Assembly: GCA_024233085.1 (NCBI GenBank)
Contig: JACKQC010000033.1
Location: 1-35,199, forward strand
DNA length: 35,199 nucleotides
Origin: Akkermansiaceae bacterium
GTDB lineage: Bacteria; Verrucomicrobiota; Verrucomicrobiia; Verrucomicrobiales; DEV007
Reading direction: 5' to 3'
A program made the position numbers and the translations under genes. Positions 8,366 through 16,299 of this stretch are shown piece after piece. The first letter of the stretch is position 1. Each line of letters starts with the position of its first letter. The notes beneath the pieces are model-generated. The model saw only the letters and a program-made list of their open reading frames with translations. It made no database searches and was not told where the DNA came from.

Positions 8366-10006
8366 ATGAAACGCCCCCTCCTCTTGACCTCTCTGCTGTG
8401 GCTCGTCTGCGTCGCCATCGGCCAGGCCACCGACAAGCCCAACATCGTTTTTATCCTTGCCGACGACATGGGCTTTTCCGATCTCGGCTGCTACGGCGGC
8501 GAAATCGCGACGCCGAACCTTGACGGACTCGCGGCGGACGGACTGCGGTTCACCCAGTTTTACAACACCGCCCGCTGCTGGCCCACTCGGGGCGCGCTGA
8601 TGACCGGCTACTACGCGCAGGAGATTCATCGCGATGGTTTGCCCGGACTCGGCGGCGGCGGCCAGGGCATTCGGCAGAAGTGGGCTCGCCTGCTGCCCGA
8701 TTACCTGAAGGCGGCCGGCTATCGCAGTTATCATAGCGGGAAATGGCACATCGACGGCCCCGTGCTTGAGTCCGGATTCGAACGGTCGCTCGACATGCGC
8801 AACCAGGGCAATTTCTTCACCGCGGCGGGGAACCGCCTCGACGACCAGCCAATCGCGGTTCCCGCCGACGAAAGCGGCTACTATGCCACCACCGCCGTGG
8901 TCGATCATGCCGTCGACTGCCTGAAAGGCCACGCCGCCGCGCATGCGGGCGAGCCGTTCTTCCACTACATCGCCTTCATCGCCCCGCATTTTCCGCTCCA
9001 GGCACCGCCGGCGGACATCGCGAAATACCGCGACCGTTACCTCGAAGGCTGGGAAGCGATGCGCTCCGCTCGTTTCGCCCGCCAGCAGAAGATGGGCATC
9101 GTGAACACCACCCTGTCCGCGCTCGAACCAGACATCGGGCCACCCTACGACTTTCCCGATGCCTTCGAAAAACTCGGGCCGGGCGAGATCAACCGCCCCC
9201 TGCCCTGGGCCAGCCTCACCGACGAGCAGCGCCGCTTCCAAGCCACCAAGATGGCCATCCACGCCGCCATGGTGGACCGCATCGACGTCGAGGTCGGCCG
9301 CGTCATTGAACAGCTCAAGACAATGGGTACCTACGAAAACACTCTGATCCTTTTCGGCTCGGACAACGGCGCCAGCGCCGAAATCATGGTGCGTCACGGT
9401 GGTCACGATCCCGCGGCCGAGCCCGGCAGCGCCGCGACCTATCTCTGCCTCGGCCCCGGATTTTCCAGCGCCAGTAATACCCCCTATCGCCGCCACAAGA
9501 CCTGGGTTCACGAGGGCGGCATCAGCACGCCGCTGATTGCCCACTGGCCGAAGGGCATCGCCGCGAAGGGCGAACTGCGTCACACGCCCGCCCATGTCAT
9601 CGATTTCGTCCCCACCGCGCTTGAACTCGCCGGCGTCGAAAAGCCAGCCCAATGGGAAGGCGAACCCGTTCCTCCCGCTCCCGGCAAAAGCCTCGTCCCG
9701 GCATTTGCCAAGGACGTCACCATCGAGCGAGACAGCCTCTGGTGGCTGCACGAGGGCAACCGCGCCATCCGCGTCGGCGACTGGAAACTCGTCGCCGCCG
9801 ATGGCGACCCGTGGGAACTCTACGACCTGAAAACCGATCGCGCCGAGCAGCATAATCTGGCCGCCAAAATGCCAGAAAAGGTCGCCGAACTCGAGCGCGC
9901 CTGGCAAGCCCAGACCGACGCCTATTCCGATCTCGCGCGGAAGACCCTCGACGAGCAACCCAAGCCAAAAGCCGGCGGCAAAGGCAAAGGAAAGACAAAG
10001 AAATAG
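8366..10006 (+). CDS. secreted arylsulfatase (CWPTR active site)
   Basis: A 546-aa sulfatase. Residues 1-21 are a signal peptide. NIVFILADDMGFSDLGCYG is the first metal site. The active-site signature is C71-W-P-T-R followed by GALMTGYYAQ. SGKWHID supplies the pocket Lys and His, and FGSDNGAS the second metal site. CWPTR with an internal region rich in FPLQAP is typical of broad arylsulfatase A-like enzymes. The C-terminus ends in a strongly basic tail (KPKAGGKGKGKTKK) beyond the catalytic fold. A similar tail occurs on the sulfatase at 13576. Likely substrate: sulfated polysaccharide or aryl sulfate, unproven. It is transcribed alone, facing away from the sulfatase at 6368. Confidence 0.93.
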   Translation: MKRPLLLTSLLWLVCVAIGQATDKPNIVFILADDMGFSDLGCYGGEIATPNLDGLAADGLRFTQFYNTARCWPTRGALMTGYYAQEIHRDGLPGLGGGGQGIRQKWARLLPDYLKAAGYRSYHSGKWHIDGPVLESGFERSLDMRNQGNFFTAAGNRLDDQPIAVPADESGYYATTAVVDHAVDCLKGHAAAHAGEPFFHYIAFIAPHFPLQAPPADIAKYRDRYLEGWEAMRSARFARQQKMGIVNTTLSALEPDIGPPYDFPDAFEKLGPGEINRPLPWASLTDEQRRFQATKMAIHAAMVDRIDVEVGRVIEQLKTMGTYENTLILFGSDNGASAEIMVRHGGHDPAAEPGSAATYLCLGPGFSSASNTPYRRHKTWVHEGGISTPLIAHWPKGIAAKGELRHTPAHVIDFVPTALELAGVEKPAQWEGEPVPPAPGKSLVPAFAKDVTIERDSLWWLHEGNRAIRVGDWKLVAADGDPWELYDLKTDRAEQHNLAAKMPEKVAELERAWQAQTDAYSDLARKTLDEQPKPKAGGKGKGKTKK

Positions 10007-10071
10007 CAATTCCCGCGCAAGGATCGGGATTGACCCCCGGCGTCCGGCCTCTTCAAAATGGCCGCGATGCC

Positions 10072-10572
10072 ATGAGCAGCTTTCGCGTCAGGCCGCACTT
10101 CCGCCAAATCGTCGAATCGGACGCGACGACTGTGCAGGAACAGATTGTCGCGCGGCTATCCGAGGCGAAGTGCGGCTGCGATGTGAAAAATTTTCCCGGC
10201 TACGTGACGCTCCGCATTCCCGAGCGATTCCAGCATTTCTGGTCGCCCCAGCTCAACATCAGCGTCGAGGCCGGCGACGACGACAAGACCGTCATTCAGG
10301 GGATTTACGGTCCCAACACGAATGTTTGGGCGATGTTTCTCTACGGATACCTGGTGATCGCGTTTCTCGGCATCGCCGGCGCCGTGATCGGTTTTTCCCA
10401 ATGGATGCTCGACCGTTCGCCGTGGGGTTTCTGGATTTCGGCGGTGGCGGGCGCCGCGGCCCTGATTCTCTATTTCGTCGCCCAGACCGGTCAGAAACTG
10501 GGCGCGCAGCAGACCTTCATGCTTCACCAGGCCTACGAAACGGCCGTCGGCGAGTCCGTGGAAATTCGCTGA
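10072..10572 (+). CDS. two-TM membrane protein of unknown function
   Basis: A 166-aa protein. ATG 10072 is chosen because the preceding in-frame codons have no gene-like character. Residues about 1-85 form a soluble domain with the start FRVRPHFRQIVESD and a short CGC motif. Two membrane spans follow at about 92-116 (LYGYLVIAFLGIAGAVIGFS) and 125-143, then a soluble tail. I do not recognise a named family with confidence; similar soluble-plus-two-TM proteins are annotated as hypothetical. It is convergent with the sulfatase at 10624-12036, and a copy of the 41-bp repeat starts 12 bp after its stop codon. Confidence 0.7.
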   Translation: MSSFRVRPHFRQIVESDATTVQEQIVARLSEAKCGCDVKNFPGYVTLRIPERFQHFWSPQLNISVEAGDDDKTVIQGIYGPNTNVWAMFLYGYLVIAFLGIAGAVIGFSQWMLDRSPWGFWISAVAGAAALILYFVAQTGQKLGAQQTFMLHQAYETAVGESVEIR

Positions 10573-10584
10573 ACCCTTTTTCGC

Positions 10585-10625
10585 GACCCAACAGGGTTAG
10601 GTCGGCGAGCATACCCTGTTGGGTC
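10585..10625 (+). repeat. 41-bp inverted-repeat element, copy 2 (perfect arms)
   Basis: GACCCAACAGGGT at 10585-10597 and ACCCTGTTGGGTC at 10613-10625 are a perfect 13-bp inverted repeat around a 15-nt loop (TAGGTCGGCGAGCAT). This is the best-preserved copy. It lies between convergent genes, 12 bp after the stop of the membrane protein gene. Its right end overlaps the TGA stop of the minus-strand sulfatase at 10624-10626. It may act as a bidirectional transcript end, but no T-tract follows on either side. Confidence 0.9.
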
Positions 10626-12036
10626 AGGGTCGCGCCAGCGGTCCCGGCGGCTGCCAGAGGGGCTTGCCACGATAGATTTCGCCGATGGGATAGCGGGCGC
10701 TTGGGATGGCGGCCGTTTCCAGAATCTCGGCGATTCGGGCGACCACGTCGGGATGCGCCGTGGCGACATTGCTCGTTTCTCGGAGATCGGACGCGAGATC
10801 GTAGAGCTCGATGGCGGCGTCCCGGCCATTGCGAACGCCTTTCCAATTCCCCAGGCGCACCGCTTGGTCGTAGCGTTTCCGACAATGCCCGTAGTCCCAG
10901 TAGAAAAAGGCATGCGGCTTCGACAAACGGCCGCCTTTCAGTGCCTCGACCACCGAGATGCCGTCGATGTTTTCAGGAATCTTCGCTCCGGAGAGTTCGG
11001 CGAAAGTCGGCAGCATGTCGTAAAAGGCGATCGCTTCGTCGCTCTTGGAGCCGGCCGTGATCGTCCCCGGCCAGCGGGCCAGAAAGGGGACCCGGATGCC
11101 GCCTTCGTAGAGACTGGACTTGAACCCGCGCAAGGGACCGGCCGATCGGAACCGCGGAGGAGCCTTCGGCAGGGCGCCATTGTCGCTGGTGAAGACGACC
11201 AGGGTGTTTTTCGTGAGTCCCAACTCGTCGAGCAGGTCGAGGATGCGCCCCACGTCGCGGTCGAGCCGAGTGATCATCGCCGCGTAATTTTTTGATGCTT
11301 GGTCCCAGTCGCGGTCGGTGTAGGGCGCGTCGCTGGGAACGGCATAGGTGGTGGGGTCCTCTGATTTGGCCGAAAAATGCGGGATCGTGTAGGCTCCGTA
11401 GAAGAAAAAGGGACCTTCCTTCGCGCCCCGGATGAACTTCAGGGCGCGCTCGGTCATCAGGTCGTGGCTGTAGTCAGTGTGGCGCTCAATGTTGTCCGGC
11501 AGTTCCAGTCTTCCCTCGTCGTCATCGAGGTAGGCGGGATAGTAGTAATGGGCATGGTCCTGATTCAGGTAGCCGAACCAGGTGTCAAATCCCTGGGCGG
11601 TGGCCCGCCCTTCGGTGCCCGGATCCCCGAGCGACCACTTCCCGATGCCGCCGCAGCGGTAGCCCGCCGATTTCAACACTTCCGCCAGGGTGATGTCGGA
11701 ATCCTTCAGGTAGGCCGGATAATGCGGAATGTTGTCGCGCGCCGCGGTGTGCCCGTTGTGCTGACCGGTCATCAGCACACTCCGCGAGGCGGCGCAAACC
11801 GGTCCGCCCGCGTAGGCCTGGGTGAAGCGAATTCCCTCGGTGGCGAGGCGATCGATGTTCGGCGTCTCGATCAGCTCCTGACCGTAGCAACCGAGATCCC
11901 CGTAGCCGAGGTCGTCGGCCATGAGGAAAATGAGGTTTGGCCGAGGCTCCGCCGCCTGTCCGCCGAGCGCAAGAAACGCACCCCCCAACACGGCCGCGAG
12001 GCTCAGCCGGAATCGGTCTCGCCAGTTCGCGATCAC
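10624..12036 (-). CDS. secreted sulfatase with CAASR active site
   Basis: A 470-aa sulfatase with a signal peptide (residues 1-29). NLIFLMADDLGYGDLGCYG is the first metal site and FTSDNGALP the second. The active-site signature is C81-A-A-S-R rather than the common C-x-P-x-R. The usual GKWHLG pocket motif reads GKWSLGDPG, so the His is Ser. Both changes are seen in real sulfatase subfamilies (C-x-A-x-R and GKW-[GS]-LG types), so the enzyme may be active with a different maturation or substrate preference. The start is GTG 12036, which overlaps the stop of the preceding gene (GTGA), so translation is probably coupled. No other start precedes the leader. Confidence 0.9.
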   Translation of the reverse strand: MIANWRDRFRLSLAAVLGGAFLALGGQAAEPRPNLIFLMADDLGYGDLGCYGQELIETPNIDRLATEGIRFTQAYAGGPVCAASRSVLMTGQHNGHTAARDNIPHYPAYLKDSDITLAEVLKSAGYRCGGIGKWSLGDPGTEGRATAQGFDTWFGYLNQDHAHYYYPAYLDDDEGRLELPDNIERHTDYSHDLMTERALKFIRGAKEGPFFFYGAYTIPHFSAKSEDPTTYAVPSDAPYTDRDWDQASKNYAAMITRLDRDVGRILDLLDELGLTKNTLVVFTSDNGALPKAPPRFRSAGPLRGFKSSLYEGGIRVPFLARWPGTITAGSKSDEAIAFYDMLPTFAELSGAKIPENIDGISVVEALKGGRLSKPHAFFYWDYGHCRKRYDQAVRLGNWKGVRNGRDAAIELYDLASDLRETSNVATAHPDVVARIAEILETAAIPSARYPIGEIYRGKPLWQPPGPLARP

Positions 12037-12761
12037 TTCAGTTTCCAGATTTTCACGTCATCGACCACTGCCGACTGGTTCACAGCCAAGGTGATCATGC
12101 GCTTGGTCGGATGAGCAATGCCCTCGGAGGAAAACTCGCCAACCGATTTGCCATCAAGGCTCGCCCGCATGGTGTCGCCCTCGACGACGAGGAGCAGCGT
12201 GTGCCACTCCCCGGCACTGAGAGGATGCGGAAAGGTCTTCGTCTTGGTTTTCAACAAGGCTGCCAGTTCGGGCGAATTATCCCCCGCCAGCCGGCGTTCC
12301 CGGATTTCGTTATTCATCCCGCCGGTTTTCGAATCGGTGATTGTCAGCCCTTTCAGCGTCACCCGCCCCATGCAGAGGTGGCCGGCGTGAACCGTCTTCA
12401 ATTCACGATCGACGAAATCGACGCCAAGGTCATCGCCTTCTCCGAGTTGGAAACGCAACTGCACCGCGCCATCCTGGAACGCCACATCGTGAAAAATTGC
12501 GACGCCGTGATCCGCCTCCGGCACGCGCGTCACATGCATGGCGCCATCCTTGAGATCCACCTGCTTTTTTCCCTTCGCCCGCCAGGCGCTGTTGCTCGTC
12601 CACCCCTCCCCGATCGTCTCCTGGTCCGACGTGGGTTCGTCGCGCTCGAAGGTGTCGGAAAACAGCAGGGTGCCGCTTTTTTCAACCGTCGCGAGGTCGT
12701 CGGCGAGGGCGGGGAAGGCCACCATCAGGAAAAGCCCAAAGAGGGAAAAAATGCGTTTCAT
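12033..12761 (-). CDS. secreted ConA-like (DUF1080/laminin-G-type) protein
   Basis: A 242-aa exported protein. Residues 1-20 are a signal peptide (MKRIFSLFGLFLMVAFPALA). The rest has the pattern of a beta-sandwich of the concanavalin A-like type: FSDTFERDE near the start, an aromatic core, GEWHTLLLVVEGDTMRASLDG near residue 190, and a final VVDDVKIWKL strand. This resembles DUF1080-like domains that bind or cleave sugar. I cannot see catalytic residues with certainty. It is directly upstream of, and translationally coupled to, the CAASR sulfatase, so the two products probably work on the same substrate. Confidence 0.75.
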   Translation of the reverse strand: MKRIFSLFGLFLMVAFPALADDLATVEKSGTLLFSDTFERDEPTSDQETIGEGWTSNSAWRAKGKKQVDLKDGAMHVTRVPEADHGVAIFHDVAFQDGAVQLRFQLGEGDDLGVDFVDRELKTVHAGHLCMGRVTLKGLTITDSKTGGMNNEIRERRLAGDNSPELAALLKTKTKTFPHPLSAGEWHTLLLVVEGDTMRASLDGKSVGEFSSEGIAHPTKRMITLAVNQSAVVDDVKIWKLK

Positions 12762-12850
12762 TCGATGAAATGATCAGGACTCCGCCATTCTGAGGTCGGA
12801 AAGGGGGCTTCGTCCACGCAATTCCCTTTCTTGATTTCGCCTGAAACTCC

Positions 12851-12863
12851 ATGCACAGTGCAT
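12851..12863 (+). promoter_or_regulatory. dyad at the vapB start, candidate autoregulation operator
   Basis: ATGCAC-A-GTGCAT is a perfect 6-bp inverted repeat around one base. It is followed at once by the overlapping palindromes GCATGC and ATGCAT and by the vapB ATG at 12866. VapBC complexes usually repress their own promoter by binding short dyads, so this placement is suggestive. It is inferred from position and symmetry only. Confidence 0.4.
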
Positions 12864-12865
12864 GC

Positions 12866-13117
12866 ATGGCCACGAAAACGATTTCCATCGATCTGGAAGC
12901 CTACGAACGGCTCTGCCTGGCGCGGACTTCTCAAAAGGAGTCGTTTTCTCGCGTGATTCACCGGGCTCGTTGGGACTCGGCGGCCAAGACCTGCGGGACG
13001 TTGCTGGAGTCTCTCAAAACCATGACTCCCGCCTCCGAGGCCGTCATCGCTCGGCTAGATGCCGCTCAAAGGGAAGACTCGCCGCCTGACGATCCCTGGT
13101 CGCCGGGTGGGAATTGA
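12866..13117 (+). CDS. vapB: VapB-type antitoxin
   Basis: An 83-aa protein. The N-terminus MATKTISIDLEAYERL is the typical beta strand plus helix DNA-binding start of antitoxins paired with PIN toxins, followed by SFSRVIHRA. The C-terminal half is the variable toxin-binding part and ends rich in Asp/Pro. ATG 12866 is preferred over the in-frame ATG 12851, because family members start with MATKTIS and the longer form would begin inside the dyad. The toxin gene follows after 9 bp. Expected role: neutralise the toxin and repress the operon. Confidence 0.82.
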   Translation: MATKTISIDLEAYERLCLARTSQKESFSRVIHRARWDSAAKTCGTLLESLKTMTPASEAVIARLDAAQREDSPPDDPWSPGGN

Positions 13118-13126
13118 GCCGACGCC

Positions 13127-13519
13127 ATGGACGCCCTTTGTTTCGACACCTGTTTTCTCATCGATCTTGAGCGGGAACTTCGGCGAGGGCCGGGCAAAGC
13201 CCACGCCTTCCTTGCCGCCCATTCCGCCGCGCGGGCGGCGATCCCGTGGACGGTCGCCGGAGAATTCGCCGAGGGATTTGGCGACATTGACGACCCCGCC
13301 TGCGCCGCGATGATCGACCGGTTTGAATTCCTCGAAATGAACCGCGCCGTGGCGGGTCACTACGCCCGAGTCACCTCGGCGCTTCGCCAAACCAACCAGC
13401 TCATCGGCGCCAACGACCTCTGGATCGCCGCCTCGGCCCTCGCCGCCGGTCTGCCGCTGGTGACAAACAACACGACCCACTTTTCGCGCGTCCCCGGGCT
13501 GGCGGTGATCGCTTACTGA
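13127..13519 (+). CDS. vapC: VapC-type PIN-domain ribonuclease toxin
   Basis: A 130-aa PIN-domain protein of normal length. The acidic active-site residues are in place: D7 (FDTCFLIDLE), E46 (AGEFAEG), D97 (GANDLWIAA), and the C-terminal TNNTTHF segment (N114/N115), which takes the place of the fourth acidic position as in many VapC proteins. By family knowledge such toxins cleave tRNA or rRNA with Mg2+. It is preceded by its antitoxin with a 9-bp gap and is convergent with the sulfatase gene ending at 13576. Confidence 0.88.
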   Translation: MDALCFDTCFLIDLERELRRGPGKAHAFLAAHSAARAAIPWTVAGEFAEGFGDIDDPACAAMIDRFEFLEMNRAVAGHYARVTSALRQTNQLIGANDLWIAASALAAGLPLVTNNTTHFSRVPGLAVIAY

Positions 13520-13575
13520 GTGGGCGGGCAGTCTGAGATTGGAAAGTCCCCGCGACGTGGCGTCACGAAAGCGAC

Positions 13576-15129
13576 TCACGCCTTCTTCTCGCCCTTTGCC
13601 TTGCCGTTCTTCTTGTCCTTCTTCGCCTTCGGGGCCGGTTCCTCGGGCGGGGTCAGTCCGTCGTCGGGTTGATCCCAGAGCCGCCACGGGTCGTCGAGGC
13701 GGCGCATTTCGGAGAGCAGCAAGGCCTCCATTTCCTTCAGCTTGTCCGCGTATTTCGGATCGCCGGCGAGGTTGACCTGGTTCTCCGTTGGCGCAATGCC
13801 GGAGGCCTCCATCACGGCGGGATCATGGTGTTCCTTGAGGAACTCGTTCGGGTTTTCCGCGAGATTAAACAACTGTTTTTCCCGCACTTGGCCGTCCATC
13901 ACGTCGTACTGGATCAGTTTCCAGTCGCCCTTCTTCACGGCTCGCATGCCCGGCTTCGTTCCGCCGTTGTACACGCCGTAGAGCACATCGCGGACGGTGT
14001 CCTTTTCCCCCATCAGCACGGGCTTGAAGCTGGTTCCCTCGTTCGACGCGGGGGCCGGCACACCGGTGAGGTCGCAGATCGTGGCGAGCGAGTCCAGCAG
14101 GTAGATGTTGCCTGGCGCGCGGGTGCCAGCCTTGATTCCCGGGCCTTTCACGATGTAAGGCACCCGCCAGGTGTGCTCGTAGAGGTTCTGCTTACCCTGC
14201 AAACCGTGGCGGCCGATGGCGATGCCGTGATCGGAGGTGTAGAAAACGTAGGTGTTGTCCAACTCACCCATCGCCTCGAGCTTCGCGAGCACTTTTCCGA
14301 TCTGGATGTCGATATTCTCCGAGCAGGCGAATTCACGACCCACTTCGTTGTGAATGGTTTGAGGATCGCGCTTTTCCCACACGCCGCTGACCGACACTTC
14401 GTCGCGCAGGCCGGGATGGCCGTGATGGAAGGGGTGAACAGGGAGCCAATTGATTGGCAGGGCGGGCTGCTTCGGATTCGCGGGAGGCAGCGCGTTCTTG
14501 TCGGTATGATTGGTGGCGCCGTAGTTGGCGAGCAGTTCCGGCGTCCCGTCGCGGGTGTCGTGCGGGTGGGAAAAGCCGAAATAGATCAGGAAAGGATCGC
14601 TGTCCTTCGACGCCTCGCGCTGGTCCAGATACTCCAAGACCTGTTTGCCATGCCAGGCGCTGCCAGATTCCTCGTCCCCGCCGCGTTTCGAGGCGTCGTG
14701 CCGGATCGTGAACTGCTCGTTGGCGCTCTCGTAACTGTTGCCCTTCTTGCAGGTCCGCATCGTGTCGTAGCCGGCGCGGTTGAAAACGGCGGCCATCGTG
14801 CTTTCCGGCAGATCTTCCGGGCAATGCGTCTTTGCGTTCGGGCCGATGGGCAGATGCCACACGGTCCGCCCGCTCATCACCATGTGCCGCGAGGGCGTGC
14901 ACACCGCGCCGACAAAGGCCCCCATGTGGTGGGCGGCATCAAACACCATGCCATCGGCGGCGAGCCGCTCGATGTTCGGTGCGGTGAGTTCTGACTTCGG
15001 ATTGTAGAACTTGAAATCGAAGGGCGATTGGTCATCGACGATGATGAACAGCACATTGGGACGATCGGCGGCGGCGGCGAGACCGACGCTTGCGGCGAGG
15101 AGGCAAAGAATTCGGGTCAGGGATCTCAT
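13576..15129 (-). CDS. secreted sulfatase (CTPSR active site) with Lys-rich tail
   Basis: A 517-aa sulfatase. Residues 1-21 are a signal peptide. NVLFIIVDDQSPFDF is the first metal site. The active-site signature is C77-T-P-S-R. The pocket motif is the KKGNSYESAN type rather than GKWHLG, and YTSDHGIAIGRHGLQGKQNLYEH carries the second metal site, so it belongs to a different subgroup from the other four. The last 20 residues are a Lys/Ala-rich tail (KAKKDKKNGKAKGEKKA) outside the fold. The substrate is not evident. It lies 74 bp downstream of the GH18 gene on the same strand, so the two may share a transcript. Confidence 0.92.
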   Translation of the reverse strand: MRSLTRILCLLAASVGLAAAADRPNVLFIIVDDQSPFDFKFYNPKSELTAPNIERLAADGMVFDAAHHMGAFVGAVCTPSRHMVMSGRTVWHLPIGPNAKTHCPEDLPESTMAAVFNRAGYDTMRTCKKGNSYESANEQFTIRHDASKRGGDEESGSAWHGKQVLEYLDQREASKDSDPFLIYFGFSHPHDTRDGTPELLANYGATNHTDKNALPPANPKQPALPINWLPVHPFHHGHPGLRDEVSVSGVWEKRDPQTIHNEVGREFACSENIDIQIGKVLAKLEAMGELDNTYVFYTSDHGIAIGRHGLQGKQNLYEHTWRVPYIVKGPGIKAGTRAPGNIYLLDSLATICDLTGVPAPASNEGTSFKPVLMGEKDTVRDVLYGVYNGGTKPGMRAVKKGDWKLIQYDVMDGQVREKQLFNLAENPNEFLKEHHDPAVMEASGIAPTENQVNLAGDPKYADKLKEMEALLLSEMRRLDDPWRLWDQPDDGLTPPEEPAPKAKKDKKNGKAKGEKKA

Positions 15130-15203
15130 GTCACGGCAGAGGGGAAAAGACCGCTAGGGTAGGCGATTTCCGACGGCCTTGGCAATGCCCGGATGCCGCC
15201 AAA

Positions 15204-16160
15204 TCACCGCGCCTTTTCGGGACCGCTCAATCCTTCCGACAAGGCCCGGAGCAGCGACGTCTCCGGAGCCGTGCTGTCGTGTCCGTAATCCCACACCATC
15301 ACGCCTCCCAAGCCGAACTCCTTCACCAGATCGATCCGCAGGTCGCAGGCCTGAACTCCCACCGGCCAGTAACCGTGTTCCGATTCCGGCAGCGGTTCGG
15401 CATCCGGCCCCGCCAGTTTCCACCACGAGATGGCACGCCGCTCGCCCGCCTTTTCCTTGGCGTAAAATCCGACGCCCAGCAGCAGCTTTTCCGGCGACAA
15501 CCCGGCCTCGAGAAAGCGCATGACCGATTCCCGTAACCACGGCTCGTAGGGCTGCTCCGACCACGGCTGGTAACTCATCAGGTGGACTCGATCGACGTGA
15601 GCCCAACACTCGGCCGGAAGCGGTCGAGTGTATCCCAACGCCACGGTCAGGAGGCGCCCGTCGGCGTGAAGCCGACTTCCCAACTCCGCGAGAAACGCGA
15701 CGAAGTGCGCGTGTTCCTCGTCGCCTTTCGGAAACTCCCAGTCGATATCCACCCCGCCCAACTGGTGCCGGGCACAAAATGCCGCGAGATCTTCGACGAA
15801 CCGCGAGCGGCTTGCCTCGCTCGACACCGCGCTGGCAAAGACTTTCCCCCTCCCCCATCCGCCGACGCAAACGCTGACTCGCAACGCTCCACCGGCCCTC
15901 GCCTTTTCGCCGAAGGCCAGCAACTCCGGGGTGATCCGCGAAAAATCGACCGAACCATCCTCCCTCGGCGTCGCTGAAAACAGGATTAGGTCCGTCGTCC
16001 CATACAGGGCGGGCTCCATGCCGGCCTTCACGCGATAGTCGGGCAGGTAAACCGCCAGGGCGGAAGGCTTCGCTTCTTGGGCGGCCGCCGGGCCGGGGAA
16101 AAAGCATCCCAACATGCCGAGCATTACCGCGATGGGAAAAACAGAGATCTGGGAAATCAT
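15204..16160 (-). CDS. secreted GH18-type glycoside hydrolase (chitinase-like)
   Basis: A 318-aa exported protein; residues 1-28 are the leader. The TIM-barrel pattern of GH18 is visible: TDLILFSATP (strand 2), LRVSVCVGGWG (strand 3), VDIDWEFP (strand 4), VHLMSYQPW (strand 6), GVMVWDYGHD (strand 8). The catalytic motif D138-x-D140-x-E142 is complete, with E142 as the expected proton donor. The first Asp of the longer D-x-x-D-x-D-x-E form is Gly135. Likely action: hydrolysis of beta-1,4-GlcNAc links in chitin or a related glycan. The length is that of a bare catalytic domain. ATG 16160 is chosen because the leader begins there; 125 upstream codons are open but non-gene-like. Confidence 0.88.
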   Translation of the reverse strand: MISQISVFPIAVMLGMLGCFFPGPAAAQEAKPSALAVYLPDYRVKAGMEPALYGTTDLILFSATPREDGSVDFSRITPELLAFGEKARAGGALRVSVCVGGWGRGKVFASAVSSEASRSRFVEDLAAFCARHQLGGVDIDWEFPKGDEEHAHFVAFLAELGSRLHADGRLLTVALGYTRPLPAECWAHVDRVHLMSYQPWSEQPYEPWLRESVMRFLEAGLSPEKLLLGVGFYAKEKAGERRAISWWKLAGPDAEPLPESEHGYWPVGVQACDLRIDLVKEFGLGGVMVWDYGHDSTAPETSLLRALSEGLSGPEKAR

Positions 16161-16299
16161 CACAGGTGAGTCTTTCCCACCATGCCGGGACGAACGCTTC
16201 CCGTAAACCCGATTTCGCGGGGGGGCCGAAACGTCAGCGTAATCGCGTCCCACGGTCTCGCTGGCCTTGGGAGGACAAATTCGGTTTGATCGAGGCGCT

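Noticed and set aside
8297..10009. 570-codon open frame antisense to the sulfatase at 8366-10006
   Set aside because: It mirrors the sulfatase over its whole length, is rich in Gly/Val/Ala/Asp without any domain, and is the usual antisense shadow in GC-rich DNA.
15978..16015. Stretch resembling the 41-bp repeat (AACAGGATTAGGTCCG, then CATACAGGGCGGG)
   Set aside because: It lies in the GH18 gene where it encodes the expected TDLILFS beta strand, it lacks the inverted arm and the 41-nt spacing, so the likeness is probably chance.
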